From Bradyrhizobium sp. (lineage in GTDB: Bacteria; Pseudomonadota; Alphaproteobacteria; Rhizobiales; Xanthobacteraceae): 58,218 nucleotides of DNA. Positions 34,244 to 42,536 of the stretch are shown one piece after another. Each line of letters starts with the position of its first letter. The stretch's first letter is position 1. A program made the position numbers and the translations under genes. Below the pieces are notes generated by a model, which was not told the origin of the DNA, made no database searches, and worked only from the letters and a program-made list of their open reading frames with translations. The DNA lies in contig NZ_JACRAW010000156.1 of NCBI RefSeq assembly GCF_016213215.1, positions 1 through 58,218 of the forward strand, in the 5' to 3' direction.

Positions 34244-35017
34244 TCAACGCTCGACGAAGGCCTTTTCGATCACGAAGTGGCCGGGCTCGCCACTGTTGCC
34301 CTCCACGAAGCCTTGTCCCTCGAACATGACGCGCAGCTCCTCTAGCATCGCCGGGCTGCCGCACATCATGATGCGGTCGCCTGCGATATCGAGCGGCGTC
34401 TGGCCGATGTCGTTGAACAGCTGCCTGGAGGTGATCAGATCAGTGATGCGGCCGCGATTGCGGAACGGCTCGCGGGTGACGGTCGGATAATAGACCAGCT
34501 TCTCGGAAAGCAGCGCGCCAAACAGTTCGTCGTCACGCAGCCTTTCGACCAGCTGCTCGCCATAGGCAAGCTCCGATACCTGGCGGCAGCCGTGCACCAG
34601 CACGATGCTCTCGAACCGCTCGTAGACGTCGGGGTCCTTGATCAGGCTCGCGAACGGCGCAAGACCGGTACCGGTCGAGAGCAGAAGCAGCCGGTCGCCG
34701 GGAAGAAGATTGTCGGCCACGAGCGTACCCGTCGCCTTGCGGCCGACCAGGATGACGTCGCCCTCCCTGATCTTCTGCAGGCGCGAGGTCAGTGGTCCGT
34801 CCTGGACCTTGATCGAGAAGAATTCGAGCTCTTCCTCGTGATTGGCGCTGGCCATACTGTAGGCGCGCATCAAGGGCCGGCCGTCGACTTCGAGGCCGAT
34901 CATGGCAAACTGACCGTTCTGGAATCGGAAACCGGAATCGCGGGTGGCGCGGAAGCTGAAAAGCGTATCGGTCCAGTGACGAACGGAAAGAACTTTCTCT
35001 CGATAGAACGCGCTCAT
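34244..35017 (-). CDS. fpr: Ferredoxin--NADP+ reductase
   Basis: A 257-residue flavoprotein from the ATG at 35017. The FAD-binding RAYSMAS motif is near residue 55 and the NADP-binding STGTGLAPFASLI is in the second half, as in bacterial class Fpr enzymes. It exchanges electrons between NADPH and ferredoxin or flavodoxin. It serves redox-stress responses and, in rhizobia, potentially electron supply to Fe-S enzymes. A perfect FixK/FNR-type box lies 146 bases upstream of the start, which would tie it to oxygen limitation. Confidence 0.92.
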   Translation of the reverse strand: MSAFYREKVLSVRHWTDTLFSFRATRDSGFRFQNGQFAMIGLEVDGRPLMRAYSMASANHEEELEFFSIKVQDGPLTSRLQKIREGDVILVGRKATGTLVADNLLPGDRLLLLSTGTGLAPFASLIKDPDVYERFESIVLVHGCRQVSELAYGEQLVERLRDDELFGALLSEKLVYYPTVTREPFRNRGRITDLITSRQLFNDIGQTPLDIAGDRIMMCGSPAMLEELRVMFEGQGFVEGNSGEPGHFVIEKAFVER

Positions 35018-35162
35018 GTGTCTTCGATGTTCCCGTAGCTGCCGTATGGCACAAGAGTTGAGAGGCTCCCGCAGGAGCGACAAACCAGTGCTGATCTGCC
35101 GAATGATTTTGCGTGAGTGATCTACGCAATTGACGGAGATAATCAACCTCGGTTGACGGCAA

Positions 35163-35176
35163 TTGATGCCGATCAA
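35163..35176. promoter_or_regulatory. Perfect FixK/FNR-type box (TTGAT-N4-ATCAA)
   Basis: TTGATGCCGATCAA matches the anaerobox consensus at every defined position. It lies between the divergent fpr and ATP-grasp genes, centred 152 bases from the first and 180 bases from the second start codon. A second small dyad, TCAACC-TC-GGTTGA, is at 35143-35156. The site would bind FixK2/FnrN-type CRP-family activators. Which direction it serves is not settled. Confidence 0.7.
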
Positions 35177-35348
35177 AATAGCAGTCGCTTCAAGCCCGTC
35201 TCCGGTTCGATGAATTTTCTTCGGTTCGACGGGCATGAGGTAATTTCTTTTCGCAAAGTAGCGTCGTCGCAGTATTTAATTTCCGCGGCCCGCGGGTAAC
35301 GATTACGTTAAGAATAGACCCCGATTCCACCATACCCACGCTCCGCAA

Positions 35349-36305
35349 ATGGCGCATGACGATCGTTTGTTCTTGAAGGCCATCCGGCAGCACTGCGAAC
35401 GCAACGGCATCGCCGTGGAGCTCCTGGCGGAGGGCTGGCTCGTCATGATGCGGCAGGGACGGCAGCAGCACCTCGCGTTCGGCTACGATCTCGGCATCAA
35501 CAGCGCCGTCGCCCACCGGATCGCGAACGACAAGTCGGCCACCGCGGAGATGCTCGCGCTTGCCGGTGTTCCCGCCATTCCTCACCGGCTCTTTCTGAAC
35601 CCGAAATCGAAGGAGCACGTCCCCTCCCCGGAGTCGTGGGACACGATGCTCCGCCTTCTCGACCAAAATCCCGCCGGCCTGGTCGTCAAGCCCAACGAGG
35701 GCACTGCCGGCAGGTCCGTGTTCAGGGTATTGAGCCGTCCCCAGCTGGAGGCGGCCGTTGCCGAGATTTCCTCGCTTGGCATGGCCATCGCCATCGCGCC
35801 GTACGTGGAGATCGAGGAAGAAGTCAGGGTGATCCTTCTCGACGATGCTCCGCTGGTTGTTTACGCCAAGCGCCGGCCATCGGTGGTCGGCGACGGCAAG
35901 CACTCGCTTCTGGAACTCGCCACGGCGGCCGTGCCGGAGCAACGATCGGCCTTGCTGGCGGGCAGCTTCGAGGATCTCGACAGGACCGAGTTTGACGCGA
36001 TCGTCCCTGCCGGCGAGCAACGCCTGTTGAACTGGCGCCACAATCTCGACGCCGGTGCCCGGCCGGTTCTCCTCGATCACGGCGAAACCCGCGAGATCTG
36101 CGTCCGGACGGCCGTGGACGCCGCCCGCGCCATCAATATCCATTTCGCATCGATCGATCTCGTCCGCACCGGCGGCGATTGGAAAGTTCTCGAAATCAAC
36201 TCGGGCGTGATGATGGAGGAGCTCGGCAAACTGTATCCGGACGTCGTGTGCGCGGCCTATGGCGCTGCCCTCGATCGGATATTCAACACGGAACTGCCGC
36301 GCTGA
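35349..36305 (+). CDS. ATP-grasp domain protein of unknown substrate
   Basis: A 318-residue protein with an N-terminal substrate-like domain (FGYDLGINSAVAHRIANDK). An ATP-grasp core follows with KPNEGTAGRSVFRV, the MAIAIAPYVEIEEEVRVILLDD lid strand, and IDLVRTGGDWKVLEINSG, whose Glu and Asn bind metal. The arrangement recalls cyanophycin-synthetase C-domains or RimK/GshB-like ligases that form amide bonds. It stands alone, with no recognisable amino-acid or peptide partner next door. A FixK/FNR box lies upstream. Confidence 0.75.
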   Translation: MAHDDRLFLKAIRQHCERNGIAVELLAEGWLVMMRQGRQQHLAFGYDLGINSAVAHRIANDKSATAEMLALAGVPAIPHRLFLNPKSKEHVPSPESWDTMLRLLDQNPAGLVVKPNEGTAGRSVFRVLSRPQLEAAVAEISSLGMAIAIAPYVEIEEEVRVILLDDAPLVVYAKRRPSVVGDGKHSLLELATAAVPEQRSALLAGSFEDLDRTEFDAIVPAGEQRLLNWRHNLDAGARPVLLDHGETREICVRTAVDAARAINIHFASIDLVRTGGDWKVLEINSGVMMEELGKLYPDVVCAAYGAALDRIFNTELPR

Positions 36306-36456
36306 CTGAGTCGGGCAGAGCGCGCGCGACAAGGGTTTGCCCATATGTTCCCGTTGTGGGCGCGATGATGTCCGTCTAGCCTCCATCAGGGATGCGGCTG
36401 CCTTTCCCGTGCGGCAAGCGCGCCGAAATCATTACGTACTCTCGAGGGGAAATGCC

Positions 36457-37458
36457 ATGAGCGGAAACGTCAACCGTCAGATCCTGCTGGTGGAGAAGCC
36501 GAGCGGCAAGCTCGGGGCTCAACATTTCAGGATGGTCGAGGGTGCGATCCCGGAGCCGAAGGACGGCGAGGCGTTGCTGCGTGTGCGCTACATTTCGCTC
36601 GACGCGGCCAACCGGGCATGGATGCACGGCGCGACCTATCGCTCGGCCGTCGAGACCAACACGGTGATGGCTGGCGGCGCCATCGCCGAAGTCATTTCGT
36701 CCAGGGCGCCGGAGCTCGCACCCGGCGACATCGTGTTCGGCGACACCGGCTGGCAGGACTACGCCGCGGTGCCTGCCAAGCAGCTCACCAAGATGCCGAA
36801 GATGGAGCCGCTGACCCATCTGCTCAGCGTGTTCGGCATCGCCGGGTTGACCGCCTATTTCGGCCTCCTGGAAATCGGCAAGCCCAAGGCCGGCGAGACT
36901 GTGGTCGTCTCCGCCGCGGCCGGCTCGGTCGGATCCATCGTCGGCCAGATTGCCAGGATCAAGGGATGCCGCGTGGTCGGCATCGCCGGCGGCAAGGACA
37001 AATGCAACTGGCTGACCTCCGATCTCGGCTTCGATGCCGCGGTCGACTACAAGGACGGCGCGGTGTTCAAGGCGCTCAGGGCGGCGGCGCCGAACGGCAT
37101 CGACGTCTATTTCGACAATGTCGGCGGCGACATCCTGGAAGCCTGCCTGCCGCAAATGAACAACTACGGCCGCATCGCCTGTTGCGGCGCCATCTCGCAA
37201 TATGACGGGGTGCCCTCGGCGCACGGGCCGCGCGGCGTGCCCGGCCTGATCGTGGTGAAGCGGCTGATCATGCAAGGCTTCATCGTGATGGATTTCATGG
37301 AAAGCCGCGATCGCGCGCTGTCCGATCTTCAGGCGTGGGTGAGTTCCGGAAAGCTGAAGGTGCAGGAAGACGTCATCGCAGGGCTGGAGAATACACCGAA
37401 AGCACTGATCGGGCTGCTCGCGGGAGAAAACCGCGGCAAGCGGATGATCAAGCTGTGA
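36457..37458 (+). CDS. NADP-dependent oxidoreductase, zinc-free MDR (CurA/leukotriene B4 dehydrogenase-like)
   Basis: A 333-residue enzyme from the ATG at 36457 with GAGGGG just upstream. The NADP motif is AAAGSVGSIVGQIA near residue 153, and YFDNVGGDILE follows. No structural or catalytic zinc cysteines are seen. This group reduces alpha,beta-unsaturated carbonyls. The open frame begins at 36337, but its upstream part looks non-coding. Confidence 0.9.
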   Translation: MSGNVNRQILLVEKPSGKLGAQHFRMVEGAIPEPKDGEALLRVRYISLDAANRAWMHGATYRSAVETNTVMAGGAIAEVISSRAPELAPGDIVFGDTGWQDYAAVPAKQLTKMPKMEPLTHLLSVFGIAGLTAYFGLLEIGKPKAGETVVVSAAAGSVGSIVGQIARIKGCRVVGIAGGKDKCNWLTSDLGFDAAVDYKDGAVFKALRAAAPNGIDVYFDNVGGDILEACLPQMNNYGRIACCGAISQYDGVPSAHGPRGVPGLIVVKRLIMQGFIVMDFMESRDRALSDLQAWVSSGKLKVQEDVIAGLENTPKALIGLLAGENRGKRMIKL

Positions 37459-37555
37459 GCACGTCGTCGCTCGCACTATCCGGATCACGACACTTCTGAG
37501 AACCTTCGAAGATCTGCACCGGCCGCTTGACGGCAATAATCAGGGGATGGATGAC

Positions 37556-38260
37556 ATGAGCAGGGCATTGAAGGCTGCAGCAGTGACGTGGGTAGTCACT
37601 GTCGTATTGGCAGCAGCCAGTCCCGCCTTCTCGCAGGTGACGGATGCGCAGCGCAGCGCGATCCGCTCATCCTGCCGGTCCGACTATCAGGCGCACTGCT
37701 CGAGCGTGACGCCGGGCGGAGCCGAAGCCTTGCAATGCCTGCAGAAGAACACGGCGAGCCTCTCACCCGCCTGTCGGACCGCGGTACGCGCCGTGGAACC
37801 GCCCGCCCCGCCAAAGGCGGAAGCTGCCCCGCCTGCACCGAAGGCCGAACAGGCGCCGCCGGCAGCCAAGGCGGACACAGCTCCCGCTGCACCGAAGGCC
37901 GATGATGCCGCGTCCACCGCCAAGACCGATGCGCCCGCGACGCCAAGGGCGGCGGCTGCTCCGGCCACGACGACAAAACCTGCCGCAGCGCCGAAGGCGG
38001 TGAGCAAGCCCGCAGCACCGGTTGCCGCGGCGAGTCCTCCCACAGCTCCGGCTGCGGCACCGCCCAAACCCCTGGTGCTGCGGCCGATGTTGCCGCGCGA
38101 AGAGCTGTTCGTGTTGCGCTCGGCATGCAGCGTTGACGTCCGCACGCTCTGCAATGGTGTGGCACCCGGCGGCGGTCGCATCATGCAGTGCCTGGCAACG
38201 CAAGCCGCTTCGCTATCGCCGGACTGCAGGGGCGTTCTCGCCCGGTTCGCAGCGCAATAG
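37556..38260 (+). CDS. Exported protein with two Cys-rich GLG1-like modules and an Ala/Pro/Lys linker
   Basis: A 234-residue protein from the ATG at 37556 (AGGGG nine bases upstream; ATG at 37547 is possible). A signal peptide ends at PAFSQ. Two modules with identical cysteine spacing, C-x7-C-x12-C-x11-C, frame the protein. The first contains SSVTPGGAEALQC and the second NGVAPGGGRIMQC, and both end ASLSPxCR. Between them lie about 110 residues of PKAEAAPPAPKA-type low complexity. The modules resemble the Cys-rich GLG1 repeat found in rhizobial exported proteins. Function unknown; the four cysteines probably form two disulfides per module. Confidence 0.78.
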   Translation: MSRALKAAAVTWVVTVVLAAASPAFSQVTDAQRSAIRSSCRSDYQAHCSSVTPGGAEALQCLQKNTASLSPACRTAVRAVEPPAPPKAEAAPPAPKAEQAPPAAKADTAPAAPKADDAASTAKTDAPATPRAAAAPATTTKPAAAPKAVSKPAAPVAAASPPTAPAAAPPKPLVLRPMLPREELFVLRSACSVDVRTLCNGVAPGGGRIMQCLATQAASLSPDCRGVLARFAAQ

Positions 38261-38373
38261 CGGCTTCGGGCCAGCGACCGCGCGTCGCCGCGGCGCGGCA
38301 ACGAACCCGCGCCGGCCACGACCGCCCGAATAATTCCACTGGCGCGAGCGCCCGGACCGGATTAGTCTCGGCC

Positions 38374-38399
38374 CCAATCAACAGTATACTGTCAATTGG
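38374..38399. promoter_or_regulatory. Operator-like palindrome upstream of the CoA-dependent aromatic operon
   Basis: The 12-bp perfect palindrome ACAGTATACTGT (38381-38392) sits inside a wider dyad, CCAAT (38374-38378) with ATTGG (38395-38399), on the same axis. It ends eight bases before the hydroxylase start codon, so occupancy would block translation-proximal DNA or transcription. The segment CAGTATACTGTCAAT recurs with one change at 42490-42504. A MarR protein encoded at 41281 is the likely binder. Confidence 0.78.
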
Positions 38400-38406
38400 G
38401 AGGGGA

Positions 38407-39549
38407 ATGTTGCGTATTGCCGTGATCGGCGGAGGGCCCGGCGGGCTGTACTTCGGCTATCTCTGGAAGAAGCGCCATCCGGAAGCGCAGATCGATGTAT
38501 TCGAGCAGAGCTCCGCCGATGTCACCTGGGGCTTCGGCGTGGTGTTCTCCGACGAAGCGCTCGAGTTCCTGCGCGCCGACGATCCCGAAACGGTCGACGC
38601 CATCGCCCCGCACATGGAAAGCTGGGAAAATATCACGCTCAATTTGCGCGGCGAAAGCGTGGCCATTGACGGGGTCGGCTTCTCCTCGATCGGACGACTG
38701 GAACTGCTGAAGCTCCTGCAGCAGCGCGCCCGCGAGGTCGGCGTCACGCCGCAGTTCGACACCCAGATCACATCTCTCGACCAGCTCACCGGCTACGATT
38801 TGATCGTCGCATCCGACGGGCTGAATTCGCTGGTACGCCGCACATTCGAAGGCGATTTCGGCATGTCGCTGTCCTATTCGACGAACAAGTTCGCCTGGTA
38901 CGGCACCACCAAGCGCTTCGATACGCTGTCGCAGACGTTCATCAAGACCGACCGCGGCGCCTTCAACGCACATCACTACCGTTACTCGCCGACCATGAGC
39001 ACGTTCCTGGTCGAATGCGATCATGCCACCTGGCAGGCCTACGGCTTTGCCAACAAGGACATCGAGCAGTCCAAGGCCATCTGCGAAGACATCTTCGTCG
39101 ATACGCTCGGGGGCCGGTCGCTGATCTCCAACAGGTCGGTGTGGCGCAACTTTCCATGGATCTGGAACGAGCACTGGTCGTTCAAGAACATGGTGCTGAT
39201 CGGCGATGCCCTGCACACCGCGCACTTCTCCATCGGCTCGGGCACGCGCCTTGCGATCGAGGACGCGATCGCGCTGGTCAAGGCGCTGGAGTCGGAAGCG
39301 CATGTTGCGACCGCGCTCGCCCGCTATCAGGCCGAGCGCAAGCCGATCGTGAAGAAGCTGGTCGCCGCCGCGCGGACCAGCGCCGACTGGTACGAGCATT
39401 TCGGCGAGCACATGAAGCTCGACCTGATGGACTTCGCCTACAGCTACATCACCCGGTCCGGGCGTATCGACGATGCCCGGCTGCGGGCGATGTCGCCCGC
39501 CTTCATGGCGCGCTATGAGGCCGCCAGAGCCGGAAGGTCCTCGTCATGA
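38407..39549 (+). CDS. FAD-dependent aryl-CoA monooxygenase, salicylyl-CoA 5-hydroxylase-like
   Basis: A 380-residue flavoprotein from the ATG at 38407 (GGAGGGG upstream). The FAD motif GGGPGGLYFGYLW starts at residue 8. A second FAD motif, VLIGDALHTAHFSIGSGTRLAIEDAI, is near the C-terminus. WGFGVVFSDEALEFL is typical of the salicylyl-CoA 5-hydroxylase/anthraniloyl-CoA monooxygenase group. It lacks the OYE reductase domain of the anthraniloyl type, so the salicylyl-type reaction giving gentisyl-CoA is preferred. It overlaps the CoA-ligase start (ATGA). A gentisate dioxygenase lies nearby and would use the product after CoA removal. Confidence 0.82.
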   Translation: MLRIAVIGGGPGGLYFGYLWKKRHPEAQIDVFEQSSADVTWGFGVVFSDEALEFLRADDPETVDAIAPHMESWENITLNLRGESVAIDGVGFSSIGRLELLKLLQQRAREVGVTPQFDTQITSLDQLTGYDLIVASDGLNSLVRRTFEGDFGMSLSYSTNKFAWYGTTKRFDTLSQTFIKTDRGAFNAHHYRYSPTMSTFLVECDHATWQAYGFANKDIEQSKAICEDIFVDTLGGRSLISNRSVWRNFPWIWNEHWSFKNMVLIGDALHTAHFSIGSGTRLAIEDAIALVKALESEAHVATALARYQAERKPIVKKLVAAARTSADWYEHFGEHMKLDLMDFAYSYITRSGRIDDARLRAMSPAFMARYEAARAGRSSS

Positions 39550-41159
39550 GCAGGGAGATTGCGGATCAGGTGCCGGCTGACAGCCCCGGAGCGCGCGAGA
39601 TCGGGTTTGCGATTCCGGAGCGCTACAACGCCAGCCGCGTCCTGTTCGACAATCTCGCCAAGGGCCGCGGCGACAAGATCGCGCTCACGGGACCTGCGGG
39701 AACGCGCAGCTATGCCGAGCTCTGCAGCGAAGCTTGCCGCTGGGGCAACGGCCTTGCCTCGCTGGGCCTGAAGCGCGGCGACCGCATCCTGCTCTTCCTT
39801 GACGACACGCCGGCCTATCCGGCTGCGTTCTTCGGTGCGGTGCGCGCCGGCTTCGTGCCGCTCCTCATCAACACCCTGACGCCCCCGGATTTGCTGCAAT
39901 TCTATCTCGCGGATTCCGGCGCCAGCGTTGCGGTGGCGGATGCCGAATTCGGCGCCCGCTTCGATGCGGAAGCCTGCAAGGACACGGCGCTCCGTACCCT
40001 GATCATCGTGAGCGGCGAAGCGCGCGAGCATGCCGCGCCCGAGGCAATGGCCGCGGCGGACTGGCTGCCGCGCTTCCCGGCCGAATTGGCCGAGGCCGAT
40101 ACCCACCGCAACGAGATGGCGTTCTGGATGTATTCGTCCGGCTCGACCGGCCGGCCGAAGGGCATCGTTCACCTCCAGCACGACATGGCCTACAGCGAGG
40201 TCGCCTTTGCGCAGAACGTGTTGAAGCTCGAGCCGGACGATATCTGCTTCTCGGTGCCGAAGATCTTCTTTGCCTATGGCTTCGGCAATTCCATCACCTT
40301 CCCGTTCTCTGCCGGCGCCGCCACGCTGCTGCTGCCTGGCCAGCCCAGGCCTGCGGCCATTTTCGAGGCGATCGAACGATATCGCCCGAGCGTCTTTTTC
40401 GGACTGCCGACGCTCTACACCTCGCTGACCAAGGCCGACGGCGCGGAGCAGGTCGATTTCTCCTCGCTGCGCATGGCGGTCTCCGCGGCGGAAGTGTTGT
40501 CGGCCGAGGTCTTCAACGGCTGGAAAAGGCTTACCGGGCTCGAGATCGTCGAGGGTCTCGGCTCGACCGAAGTGCTGCATATCTATCTGTGCAACCGGCC
40601 CGAGAAGAAGAAGCTCGGCGCCGCCGGCCTACGCGTGCCCGGCTACGAAATCGCGCTGAGGGACAAGGACGGCAACGAGGTCGCCGACAACGAGGAAGGC
40701 ATCTTGTGGGTGCGAGGCGATTCCAACACCCCGCTGTACTGGAACCGGCCGGACAAATCCGCCGAGACCATCCGCGACGGCGGCTGGATCTATACCGGCG
40801 ACCGCTTCGTGCGCGATACCGAGGGCTTTCACTACTTCCGGGGCCGGGCCGATGATCTCGTCAAGATCTCCGGGCAATGGGTCTATCCGCTCGAGGTCGA
40901 ACTGTGCCTGGCCGAGCATCCCGACATCCGCGAATGCGCGGTGTTCGCCGCGGAGCTGCCCGACCGCCGCATGACGCTGAAGGCGGTCGTCGTGATGAAC
41001 GGCAAGAGCTTTGACGAGAGCGAGGCGAGGAAGAAGCTGCAGGATTTCGTCAAGGCACGGCTCCTGCCCTACAAATATCCGCGCCAGGTCATCTTCATAA
41101 ACGAGTTGCCGAAAACCGGCACCGGCAAGATCGACCGCCAGGCGTTGCTGCGGATGTGA
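39546..41159 (+). CDS. Aryl-CoA ligase, benzoate-CoA ligase family
   Basis: A 537-residue adenylate-forming enzyme. Motifs: SSGSTGRPKGIVH, LGSTEVLHIYLC and GRADDLVKISGQWVYPLEVE, the last two distinctive of benzoate-CoA ligases. The C-terminal catalytic Lys is in KTGTGKIDR. Salicylate or another hydroxybenzoate is the natural guess, because the coupled upstream gene is a salicylyl-CoA hydroxylase-like enzyme. The start ATG at 39546 overlaps the previous stop. Confidence 0.88.
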   Translation: MSREIADQVPADSPGAREIGFAIPERYNASRVLFDNLAKGRGDKIALTGPAGTRSYAELCSEACRWGNGLASLGLKRGDRILLFLDDTPAYPAAFFGAVRAGFVPLLINTLTPPDLLQFYLADSGASVAVADAEFGARFDAEACKDTALRTLIIVSGEAREHAAPEAMAAADWLPRFPAELAEADTHRNEMAFWMYSSGSTGRPKGIVHLQHDMAYSEVAFAQNVLKLEPDDICFSVPKIFFAYGFGNSITFPFSAGAATLLLPGQPRPAAIFEAIERYRPSVFFGLPTLYTSLTKADGAEQVDFSSLRMAVSAAEVLSAEVFNGWKRLTGLEIVEGLGSTEVLHIYLCNRPEKKKLGAAGLRVPGYEIALRDKDGNEVADNEEGILWVRGDSNTPLYWNRPDKSAETIRDGGWIYTGDRFVRDTEGFHYFRGRADDLVKISGQWVYPLEVELCLAEHPDIRECAVFAAELPDRRMTLKAVVVMNGKSFDESEARKKLQDFVKARLLPYKYPRQVIFINELPKTGTGKIDRQALLRM

Positions 41160-41190
41160 GGGGCATATTTAGGTCGCCAACCATTCAACT

Positions 41191-41216
41191 GTCGTCCCGG
41201 CGAAGGCCGGGACGAC
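41191..41216. repeat. REP-like hairpin between convergent genes
   Basis: GTCGTCCCGGC (41191-41201) pairs perfectly with GCCGGGACGAC (41206-41216) over a GAAG loop. It is the widespread Bradyrhizobium-type CGTCCCGGC repeat. It separates the CoA ligase from the convergent MarR gene and could stop transcription from both sides. Confidence 0.8.
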
Positions 41217-41280
41217 TGCGGTGTATGAGGCCCGCCCTGCCCACAAACTCAGTCCGGCCAGTTCTTCAGCGCGTCTGCTA

Positions 41281-41763
41281 TCAGGTCGATTTGCCGAGAT
41301 GTTCGAGCGCGTCTTCCGCGCGCAACGGCACGCGCGAGGCCTCGTTGTTGAGGTCAACGAGTTGGGACAACAGCGCCAGCAGGGTTTTGCGGTCGGCCGG
41401 CTTGAGCGGCTCCAGCATCCGCGCCTGCGCCCGGTCGACCGACGGCATGATGGCGCGCAGCAGCGCCGCGCCCGCTCTGGTGAGGTAAAGCAGCTTGACC
41501 CGCTTGTCTTCCGGCGCCGGCGTGCGCTCGATGTAGCCCTTGGTCTCGAGCCGTTCGATCACGCTGCCAAGCGTCGAGCGGTCGAAGGCAATGACGGCCG
41601 ACAGCCGGGTCGCATCGATGCCGGGATGGTTTTCGATCGCGACCAGCGCGGCGTATTGCACCGGCGTCAGGTCGAAGGCCTTGCATTCTTCCACGAAGAT
41701 CGAGACAGCGATCTGCTGCATCCGCCGGAACAGATAGCCCGGCTTGGTGTAGACCGCGTCCAT
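41281..41763 (-). CDS. MarR family transcriptional regulator
   Basis: About 160 residues from the ATG at 41763; an ATG at 41805 would overlap the upstream isomerase gene. The winged-helix domain covers residues 30-125: LTPVQYAALVAI, TRLSAVIAFDRSTLGSVIERLETKGYIER, then the wing EDKRVKLLYLT. Related regulators answer to aromatic acids or their CoA thioesters. It follows the isomerase in the same direction and is surrounded by the genes that carry the repeated operator, so it is the likely pathway repressor. Confidence 0.88.
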   Translation of the reverse strand: MDAVYTKPGYLFRRMQQIAVSIFVEECKAFDLTPVQYAALVAIENHPGIDATRLSAVIAFDRSTLGSVIERLETKGYIERTPAPEDKRVKLLYLTRAGAALLRAIMPSVDRAQARMLEPLKPADRKTLLALLSQLVDLNNEASRVPLRAEDALEHLGKST

Positions 41764-41794
41764 GGTGAGGGCGGACGGCTTACTCGCGGACGGC

Positions 41795-42427
41795 TTACTC
41801 GGCATCTGCCTGCCGTTCCGGTGCGGCATCCGCGAAGGCCGGCAGCGCTCTCGCGACTGCTTCTGCCTTCAGCAGGCGCGGATAGGCGGACACGTCGACG
41901 CCGAAACGCCTCGCATTGCCGAGCTGCGGGACCAGGCACAGGTCGGCCATACCGGGCACATCGCCGAAACAGAACGGGCCGGCCTCGTCCTTGATCAACA
42001 CCTCGCAGGCAGCGAGCCCCTCGCGGTTCGCCCACGCCGCCCATTCCGTGACCTGGTCCTCGGCAAGCCCGAGCTGGCGCAGCCGCTGCAGCACCTTGGT
42101 GTTCTGCACCGGGTGGGTATCGCAGGCGATCGCCATCGCGAAGGCGCGAACCCTGGCGCGTCGCAACGGATCCTCCGGCAGCAGCGCCGGTTGCGGGTGG
42201 GTTTCCTCCAGCCATTCGATAATCGCCAGCGACTGGGTCAAGATGGCGCCGGCATCGTTCTCCAGCGTCGGTACCAATCCCTGCGGGTTGATGGCGAGAT
42301 AAGCGGGCGCGCGTTGCTCGCCCTTGCGCAGGTGATGCGGCAGGTGCTCGGCGGCAAGCCCCTTCAGGTTGAGCGCAATCCGTACCCGATAAGCCGCGCT
42401 GCTGCGGAAGTAACCGTGCAACCTCAT
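41795..42427 (-). CDS. Maleylpyruvate/maleylacetoacetate isomerase, zeta-class GST
   Basis: A 210-residue glutathione-dependent enzyme from the ATG at 42427. The N-terminal motif YFRSSAAYRVRIAL contains the double Ser of the zeta-class active site, and NPQGLVPTLE and SLAIIEWLEE complete the glutathione site. It isomerises maleylpyruvate to fumarylpyruvate after gentisate cleavage, or maleylacetoacetate in homogentisate catabolism. The divergent gentisate dioxygenase makes the first reading the better one. A fumarylpyruvate hydrolase is not in the window. Confidence 0.85.
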   Translation of the reverse strand: MRLHGYFRSSAAYRVRIALNLKGLAAEHLPHHLRKGEQRAPAYLAINPQGLVPTLENDAGAILTQSLAIIEWLEETHPQPALLPEDPLRRARVRAFAMAIACDTHPVQNTKVLQRLRQLGLAEDQVTEWAAWANREGLAACEVLIKDEAGPFCFGDVPGMADLCLVPQLGNARRFGVDVSAYPRLLKAEAVARALPAFADAAPERQADAE

Positions 42428-42489
42428 CAGAATCTCCCAGCAAGTTGATGGTTCCATCCCACCGATGCGATTGACGGTACCCAGACCGT

Positions 42490-42504
42490 CAGTATGCTGT
42501 CAAT
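42490..42504. promoter_or_regulatory. Second copy of the aromatic-pathway operator
   Basis: CAGTATGCTGTCAAT differs at one of 15 positions from 38382-38396. It lies between the divergent isomerase (start 42427) and gentisate dioxygenase (start 42537), with additional dyads ATTGAC (42470-42475) facing GTCAAT (42499-42504) and GACGGT (42473-42478) facing ACCGTC (42485-42490). It could control both divergent genes. Confidence 0.72.
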
Positions 42505-42536
42505 CGACAGAATACGAACACCGACGGGAGCCGCCC

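Noticed and set aside
35190..36386. Minus-strand 398-codon frame opposite the ATP-grasp gene
   Set aside because: It is antisense to a frame with intact ATP-grasp motifs and has shadow-type composition.
36376..37536. Minus-strand 386-codon frame opposite the MDR reductase
   Set aside because: The plus strand has the NADP motif and ribosome site; this one is His/Asp/Arg-rich shadow sequence.
37800..38070. Histone H1-like nucleoid protein, because of the PKA/PAA repeats
   Set aside because: The repeat region is a linker in a protein with signal peptide and paired Cys modules, so it is exported.
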